Assembly (NCBI GenBank): GCA_964584165.1
Contig: CAZOYW010000010.1
Span: 24,550 to 88,549, forward strand
Direction: 5' to 3'
Origin: CAZKCI01 sp964584165
GTDB taxonomy: Bacteria > Auribacterota > Erginobacteria > Erginobacterales > CAZKCI01
DNA length: 64,000 nucleotides
The notes under the pieces are model-generated. The model did no database searches. It was not told the origin of the DNA and was given only the letters and a program-made list of their open reading frames with translations. The stretch's first letter is position 1. Each line of letters opens with the position of its first letter. Below, piece by piece: positions 59,115 through 64,000 of the stretch. A program made the position numbers and the translations under genes.

Positions 59115-60698
59115 ATGAAAAAATATCCCCTGGTCGCTCTTCTGGGAACCATAACCTCTCTATCGGTCGCTTTCCTCCCCGGGGCATTCCCCCAGGAGGC
59201 CGCCCCGGCCGTTGCGCCGGAGGCGGAGCAAGCCACCCCCGAGACTGCCGTCGCCGCCGAAGAACCAGCTTCGGAACCGCCTTCCAGCGCTCCCGCGGCC
59301 GAGCCACCCGCCTCTGAGTCTTCCGCACCTGAGACGGTCCCCGCTGCAGCCATTGGGGGAGAGGTCCCGGCACCCGCCGCGGCGGCCGAGCCGGCCCCGA
59401 TCGCGCCCGCCTCCCGCTGGACGGAAGTCCCCGCCTCAAGCCGCCTCAAGGTCCAGTATTTCTACCGCCTGGGGCTCCAGGATTTCGAGAAAGGAAACTT
59501 CGATGGGTCGGCCCGGGCGATGGAGGAGGTCTTGCGCCTGAACCCCTCCTATCGCCGGGCTTCGTATTACTACCAGGAGGCGATGAACCGGCTGGGCGCG
59601 CCTCCGGCCGAGCCACCTTCCGCCGAAGGCGAGCCGATCTCCGACCAGAAGATCTACGACGCCTACGCCCGCGGCCGCCAGTATCTCCGCTACGCGAGGT
59701 ATGCCGATGCCGTCCGCGAGTTCCAGGCCGTCCTCGATATATATCCCGATCACCAGGGCGCCAAGGAGCTCCTGGCCCAAGCCCGCCTCAAGATCGAACA
59801 GCAGGCCTTCGAACAGGAGGCTCTGGAAGCCCAGAAGATCGCGGACGAGGAGGAGACGCTGCGCGCGCTGGCAGCTGGAGAGGAAACGACGGCGGTCGAG
59901 GAAGCCTATGAAGAGGGCAGGGACAGTATGGCCCGGGGAGACCTGGAGGAGGCGCGTCGATCCTTTACTGAGATCAGGAAGAAAGAAGGCCGCTACCGTC
60001 GGACCAACCTCTATCTGCGGCAGATCGAGAAGGATCTCCTGGTTGAGAGGGAGAAGGATAAGACAGTCGAGGAGATGGAGGCGATCCGGAAATACACACT
60101 GGGGCCGGAAGACATGGTCCGGATCATAGTGAGGAACCATCCCGAGTTCAGCTTCAACGCCGAGGTCGAGGAGGGCGGGGAACTGATCGTCCCCCTGACC
60201 AATGAGATTATCATGGCCAAGGGGCTGAATCGAGACGAACTGGCCGAGGAGATCCGGAAACGGTTGACCGCCTATATCGACAACCCCTTCGTCAATGTCT
60301 TTATCGATGAGTACGCCAGCAAAAAATTCTATGTCCTTCAGCCGTCCGGCGGAGGAGGGGAGTATATAATGGATAAGGCGAACATGACGCTCTGGGACTG
60401 CATGTTCCAAGCCGGCATCCCCCAGCTTGGGGCTTCTGCCATGCGCCGTGTCCAGATCATCACCCCGGACAGGACCCACCCCACGCACCGCTGGATCAAC
60501 GTCTACGCGATGCTCTACCAAGGGAAGATGGAGGACAACATTCGCATTGATCCGGGGACGATCATCTATTATCCGCAACTCGCGATTGATAAGTTTACCG
60601 ACCTCCTCAAGGCGATAACCAAGCCGCTCACCGCCCTCACCGATCTGGGCGACACCTACGAGGATTGGGACGACTTCCGGAAGGAATACCTTAAATAG
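59115..60698 (+). CDS. TPR-containing polysaccharide export protein (Wza-like fusion)
   Basis: A 527-residue secreted protein. A signal peptide (about 1-26, no lipobox Cys) is followed by an Ala/Pro/Glu-rich linker (27-105), several TPR-like helices (about 110-310; YRLGLQDFEKGNFDGSARAM, YARGRQYLRYARYADAVREF) and a polysaccharide-export domain (about 332-400; LGPEDMVRIIVRNHPEFSF). A SLBB-like part follows (KFYVLQP, TLWDCMFQAGIPQ). Wza-type proteins form the outer-membrane channel; the TPR part is an unusual addition. It works with the Wzz-like and kinase genes downstream. Confidence 0.85.
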   Translation: MKKYPLVALLGTITSLSVAFLPGAFPQEAAPAVAPEAEQATPETAVAAEEPASEPPSSAPAAEPPASESSAPETVPAAAIGGEVPAPAAAAEPAPIAPASRWTEVPASSRLKVQYFYRLGLQDFEKGNFDGSARAMEEVLRLNPSYRRASYYYQEAMNRLGAPPAEPPSAEGEPISDQKIYDAYARGRQYLRYARYADAVREFQAVLDIYPDHQGAKELLAQARLKIEQQAFEQEALEAQKIADEEETLRALAAGEETTAVEEAYEEGRDSMARGDLEEARRSFTEIRKKEGRYRRTNLYLRQIEKDLLVEREKDKTVEEMEAIRKYTLGPEDMVRIIVRNHPEFSFNAEVEEGGELIVPLTNEIIMAKGLNRDELAEEIRKRLTAYIDNPFVNVFIDEYASKKFYVLQPSGGGGEYIMDKANMTLWDCMFQAGIPQLGASAMRRVQIITPDRTHPTHRWINVYAMLYQGKMEDNIRIDPGTIIYYPQLAIDKFTDLLKAITKPLTALTDLGDTYEDWDDFRKEYLK

Positions 60699-60726
60699 TT
60701 GACGGTTGACAGTTGACGGTTTACAG

Positions 60727-60759
60727 CAAAAGGCCCTTGTGAGGGAACGGGGCCTTTTG
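60727..60759 (+). terminator. Terminator-like hairpin after the export gene
   Basis: CAAAAGGCCC and GGGCCTTTTG pair perfectly around a 13-nt loop, 28 nt after the stop; the Ts lie in the 3' arm. A weak promoter (TTTTGT at 60755-60760, 17 bp, TATGAT at 60778-60783) directly follows and could drive the next gene. Confidence 0.5.
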
Positions 60760-60835
60760 TATTCTCAACGGCAGTGATATGATACGGATATGCGGGAGAA
60801 GGATCCTCCCCGCAGAGATTATATCCCGCGAGTCA

Positions 60836-60862
60836 TTAAAAATTTCCAAAGGAAATTTTTAA
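60836..60862 (+). promoter_or_regulatory. AU-rich hairpin covering the RBS of the Wzz-like gene
   Basis: TTAAAAATTTCC-AAA-GGAAATTTTTAA is a perfect 12-bp stem that ends on the ATG at 60863. The only Shine-Dalgarno, AAAGGA (60848-60853), is formed by the loop and top of the right arm and is paired with TTTCC. This is the arrangement of a translational switch or RNA thermometer. Confidence 0.6.
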
Positions 60863-62515
60863 ATGGACAACCGATTGTCAATGACCATCCGCTCCACCGC
60901 CCGGAGCTATCTCGAGATCATTTTCCACCGGAAGTGGTTGCTGCTCGTCCCGGTTATCTTCGGGACGCTGATCGCCTGGGGCTATTCCTACACGGTGACG
61001 CCGATGTTCAAGTCCACGGCGGTGGTGGAGGTGTCGGAGAAATCCAAGGAGAACCCGTATATCAAGGGTTTTTCCCAGTCCACGCCCATAACGGGAAGGA
61101 TGGGCGAAATCATCCAGCGGGTGAAGAGTAAGACGATGATCGAGGAGATTATCAAGGAGCTCAACCTCCATGAAAGCACCCGGAACGAGCTGGAATACCG
61201 GAACCTGATCGAGCAGGTCCGGGAGGGGATCTCGGTTACCGTGTCGGGCGCCAATTTTCTCCAGATCGACTGCTCGTTCACTAATGCGGTGGCTTGCCAG
61301 AAGATCGTCAATCTCCTCACCCGGAAGATCATCAAGGAGAACCTGGAGATCCAGGAAAAGGAGACCGAGGCCGGGATCGAGTGGCTGAACAAGGAGATCG
61401 AGATTAACCTCAAGAACGTCGCCAAGGCGGATGAGGAGCTCCAGAAGTTCCAGGAGCAGTACGCCGACCTCCTCCCGGAAGAGCTGAGCACCCGCCTCTA
61501 TTCCTCGCTGAGCTGGCAGGATCCGTTCACCTCGGCGTCGGAAAGCCCCCCTTTCGGCCCCGAATACCTTCGTCCCCTGGGGACGACCCAGAACATCTAC
61601 TCCCTGCGCTACCAGAATTACAGCGACGATCTCCTGAAGCAGGGGATGCGCCTGAAGCAGCTGCAGACCAAGCGGTTTACGCTGATGAAACAGCTGGAGG
61701 GCGAGGAAGAGTTCATCCTCAGCGAGCGAGTGAGCGAGACCAGCCCGGTCATCCAGTCCCTTCGCAACGAGCTGGTGGAAAAACAGGTCCAGCTGACGCG
61801 TCTGCGCGTTGACTCGACCGCGGAGCACCCACTGGTCAAGCAGCTGACCAAGGAAATCGAGAACATCCAGGAATCCCTGAAAAATGCCGCCACCCAGTCC
61901 GTCAAGCAGGAGACCACGTCCCTCAATCCCATCTACCAGTCGATCAAGATGCAGCTGTCGGAGACCGAGCGCGAGATCGCGGAACTGGAAAATTCCATCG
62001 AGCTGACCAAGACCTTCGCACAGGCGGCCTTCGAGCGGATGGAGCAGATCCCGGAGAAGAAGAAGGAGCTCGACCGCCTGCGCCGGGAGAGCGCCAATTT
62101 CACTACTACATATACCAGCCTACTCCGGAAACGGGAATCTGCCTACATCACCCGCCGACTGGAGCTCGAGGAAAGAGGAACGAAGTTCCGCATCGTGGAC
62201 AACGCCGAGGTCCCCTTGGAACCGTTCAAACCCAGGCGGTCCCTGATCGTTCTCGCCGGTTTCTTTTTCGGCTTGGTTATCGGGGGAGGCCTGGTGGTTC
62301 TGGCCGAAACGACCGATCACTCTTTCGAGGAGCCGAATCAATTGAGAGAGTTTCTCCCTATCCCCCTTCTGGGGGCGACCAGCCAGATCATGACTCCGGA
62401 GGAAAAGGCGTTCAGCAATTCCCAGAAGCGCCTGGCCCTCATGGCGATACTGGTTTTCACGGCGGTGACGGTGCTCGCGATCATCATCGCCGTGATCTTC
62501 CGGGCCAAGGGATGA
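60863..62515 (+). CDS. Wzz/GumC-type polysaccharide copolymerase
   Basis: A 550-residue inner-membrane protein. A Wzz domain starts with the first membrane helix (about residues 27-47), a long coiled-coil periplasmic part (about 165-420) follows, and the second helix is at about 462-486 after PFKPRRSLIVLAGF. A third helix lies near the C-terminus (about 525-547). It lacks a fused kinase domain; the separate BY-kinase gene comes next. It is expected to set chain length or couple synthesis to export. Confidence 0.9.
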   Translation: MDNRLSMTIRSTARSYLEIIFHRKWLLLVPVIFGTLIAWGYSYTVTPMFKSTAVVEVSEKSKENPYIKGFSQSTPITGRMGEIIQRVKSKTMIEEIIKELNLHESTRNELEYRNLIEQVREGISVTVSGANFLQIDCSFTNAVACQKIVNLLTRKIIKENLEIQEKETEAGIEWLNKEIEINLKNVAKADEELQKFQEQYADLLPEELSTRLYSSLSWQDPFTSASESPPFGPEYLRPLGTTQNIYSLRYQNYSDDLLKQGMRLKQLQTKRFTLMKQLEGEEEFILSERVSETSPVIQSLRNELVEKQVQLTRLRVDSTAEHPLVKQLTKEIENIQESLKNAATQSVKQETTSLNPIYQSIKMQLSETEREIAELENSIELTKTFAQAAFERMEQIPEKKKELDRLRRESANFTTTYTSLLRKRESAYITRRLELEERGTKFRIVDNAEVPLEPFKPRRSLIVLAGFFFGLVIGGGLVVLAETTDHSFEEPNQLREFLPIPLLGATSQIMTPEEKAFSNSQKRLALMAILVFTAVTVLAIIIAVIFRAKG

Positions 62516-62601
62516 GACGGTTGACGGTTGACAGTTGACGGCAAACAGATCCACTTGCGGCATCCGATTACTGATCACTGATTACTGATCACTTTATTGA
62601 T

Positions 62602-62719
62602 TGTGGGAGGGGCTGCCTGCCCCGATTTATGTAGGCCGGTTCTGCGAACCGGCGACCAGGACGCCCGGTCACACTGGTCCGCCAAAGCGTGAAGCGCGTA
62701 GGCGGAGACCGGGCCTACA
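62602..62719. repeat. REP/BIME-like element directly before the kinase gene
   Basis: TGTGGGAGGGGCTGCCTGCC is followed by a 90-bp BIME (62630-62719) with TGTAGG/CCTACA ends and hairpin GCCGGTTC-TGC-GAACCGGC. GTTGACGGTTGACAG and ACTGATTACTGATCAC micro-repeats lie just upstream (about 62517-62592). The element ends 12 nt before the kinase ATG, leaving no Shine-Dalgarno. Confidence 0.8.
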
Positions 62720-62731
62720 GGCGCAAACAAC

Positions 62732-63553
62732 ATGACTGAAGAAAAGAACAAGTTCACACTCGCTGGGCTGCGCGAATACCTCCAGTCCAAAAAGGAGGAG
62801 GTACTGACCGACGTCAGCATCACCTCCTATGTGACCAAGCCGCGGGGAGGGGACAGTTCCGTCGATCCCCGGGTGGTTGTCTGGGCCGACCCCAAGTCCC
62901 ACATCTCCGAGCAGTTCCGGTCGCTTAGGACTAACATTATGTCGCTGGCCTTGGAGAGCCCGCTCCAGGCCTTCCTGATCACCAGTTCTCTCCGCGGGGA
63001 GGGCAAGACGATCTCGTCGGCCAACCTGGCGATGGTCTTCGCCCAGGACGCCGAGAAGAAGACCATCCTGATCGACGCCGACTTGCGCAAGCCGAACATC
63101 CACCGGGTCTTCGGGATCCCGCGGGAACCCGGTCTGACGGAAATCCTGAGCGGCAAGGCCTCCCTGGAGCATTTCACGGCCAAACCGAAGGTAGAAAACC
63201 TCTACATCATCCCTGCCGGCCACGCACCTCCCAATCCCTCCGAGCTCCTCAACTCTACGGCGATGCAGAAACTGATCGCCGATCTCCGGGCCCGGTTCAA
63301 CTGGATGGTCTTCGACATCGCCCCCATCCTCGCCGTCACCGACGCGGGCGTCCTGGGCAGCCATCTCGACGGTTCGCTCATGGTGGTGAGAGCGGGGAAG
63401 ACCCAGGCGGTGGACGTGGAGAGGGCCTACTCCCTCCTGATTGAGAACCGGGCCAAACCGATCGGCTCGATCATGACCGCCGTGATCACCTATATCCCAT
63501 ACTACCTCTACCGGTACCGGTATATCTACTCCCGCCACTACTACGGTACATGA
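62732..63553 (+). CDS. Bacterial tyrosine kinase (CpsD/CapB type)
   Basis: A 273-residue BY-kinase that works with the Wzz-like protein and controls polysaccharide assembly. EQFRSLRTNI precedes Walker A SLRGEGKTISSAN (near residue 88), Walker A' LIDADLRKPNIH and Walker B-type WMVFDIAPIL. The last twenty residues hold nine tyrosines, the autophosphorylation cluster. No Shine-Dalgarno is seen before the ATG. The stop codon lies within a long hairpin. Confidence 0.93.
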   Translation: MTEEKNKFTLAGLREYLQSKKEEVLTDVSITSYVTKPRGGDSSVDPRVVVWADPKSHISEQFRSLRTNIMSLALESPLQAFLITSSLRGEGKTISSANLAMVFAQDAEKKTILIDADLRKPNIHRVFGIPREPGLTEILSGKASLEHFTAKPKVENLYIIPAGHAPPNPSELLNSTAMQKLIADLRARFNWMVFDIAPILAVTDAGVLGSHLDGSLMVVRAGKTQAVDVERAYSLLIENRAKPIGSIMTAVITYIPYYLYRYRYIYSRHYYGT

Positions 63554-63591
63554 CGGCTGGCGTCCCCGGTGGGGGACGCCGGCCGTCATGT
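63548..63591 (+). terminator. 20-bp hairpin over the kinase stop codon
   Basis: ACATGACGGCTGGCGTCCCC pairs with its complement (one G-T mismatch) around a 4-nt loop. The stop TGA is in the left arm. No T-run follows, so its value as a terminator is doubtful; it resembles the palindrome over the infB stop. Confidence 0.45.
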
Positions 63592-63593
63592 AA

Positions 63594-64000
63594 AGCACGC
63601 TGTCGGTGGTTGCCCCGCCCCCCTCGGTTGGCCTATAATCCACGGGGTTTTCTTATAATGCCCGTGGACCTGTCCCGAAGCATGCTTCGGGATGATTATT
63701 TGAAAATGCGATAAGGTGAATCAAAGGTCCGCGGCTACGGGATGTTGCGTGGGCGCTTCCGTAGGCACGGGCCTTGAGGCCCGCGCGCCGCCGTCCGGGA
63801 AGCGCAGCCCCGAGTGGATTTTTAGAATGCGGGGCAGGCGAGGGCCCTGCGACGGGATCAGGGGAGTCAGTTGCTCACATGGTCTGAGCGCAGACGGGGG
63901 ACAGATTGCAGGCAGTTGTACAAATTCATGGGAACCGTTAGCCGAGCTGCTATAAGGCCGTTCCGTAAAGAGCAAAACCGGCAAGCGAACAAAAATGGTT
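63594..64000. other. Terminal spacer: promoter-like elements and REP-like remnants, no gene seen
   Basis: TTGCCC (63610-63615), 18 bp, TATAAT (63634-63639) form a possible promoter. A second TATAAT (63654-63659) lies in the loop of a CCACGGG/CCCGTGG hairpin. A perfect palindrome TCCCGAAGCATGCTTCGGGA is at 63673-63692. A GCCCCGAGTGGATT element (63807-63836) repeats 57014-57043. A 79-codon open frame from 63716 runs through these repeats and is not accepted as a gene. Confidence 0.5.

Noticed and set aside
63716..63955. 79-codon frame at the window end
   Set aside because: Built from REP-like remnants, no RBS, composition unlike the neighbouring genes.
1..64000. Prophage, insertion sequence or integron
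   Set aside because: No integrase, transposase, phage structural or attC-like feature was recognised; mobile-looking DNA is limited to short non-coding repeats.

Overview
This is a GC-rich window from a Gram-negative-type bacterium. The outer-membrane barrel, the Wza-like exporter, the FtsK/RodZ pair and the lysine/DAP route through an LL-diaminopimelate aminotransferase all point that way. The style (DapL pathway, very large beta-helix secreted protein, Pro/Thr linkers, spacers packed with short degenerate repeats) is compatible with uncultured PVC-related lineages such as Omnitrophota or Auribacterota. No rRNA or tRNA is present, so that placement is only a guess. No phage, insertion sequence with a transposase, CRISPR array or tRNA gene was seen.

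Layout. (1) 1-11249, plus strand: amino-acid and cofactor biosynthesis, argD(partial)-argG-argH-lysA-dapF-dapA-dapB-dapL-folK-panB-panC. (2) 11383-16751, mixed strands: a zinc-ribbon protein, an outer-membrane barrel, two single-HKD phospholipase-D-like proteins, a ComEC-like metallo-beta-lactamase, MazG and acetolactate decarboxylase. (3) 17076-26328, plus strand: the classic nusA-infB-rbfA-nrnA-truB-ribF-rpsO-pnp operon with its own promoter and a leader terminator. infB is frameshifted and lacks its P-loop. (4) 26554-31127: ftsK, a rodZ-like gene and rimO. (5) 31594-38798: an SBBP-repeat secreted protein flanked by direct repeats, two GT-C type membrane glycosyltransferases and an SGNH hydrolase. 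(6) 38893-56769, minus strand: one uninterrupted gene for a 5,958-residue secreted protein built from four roughly 3-kb super-repeats. (7) 57134-63553: a third GT-C protein and an exopolysaccharide export set (TPR-Wza fusion, Wzz-like, BY-kinase). Regions 5-7 together look like a cell-surface polysaccharide and adhesin island.

The most unusual feature is between the genes. Most spacers of regions 1-5 hold degenerate tandem micro-repeats of period 7-10 nt, often as two arms in inverted orientation around a short core. The unit sequence differs from spacer to spacer but the architecture is kept. Some arrays run into genes: they may supply the GTG start of lysA and folK, the C-terminal tails of RbfA and of a glycosyltransferase, and an internal segment of another. 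A second class is REP/BIME-like elements (GTAG foot plus hairpin), one inserted in frame in the SGNH hydrolase gene. A third class is long perfect palindromes with 3-nt loops placed at gene boundaries. Two of these begin nearly identical 5' leaders in front of the PLD pair and the metallo-beta-lactamase gene, suggesting a shared regulon.
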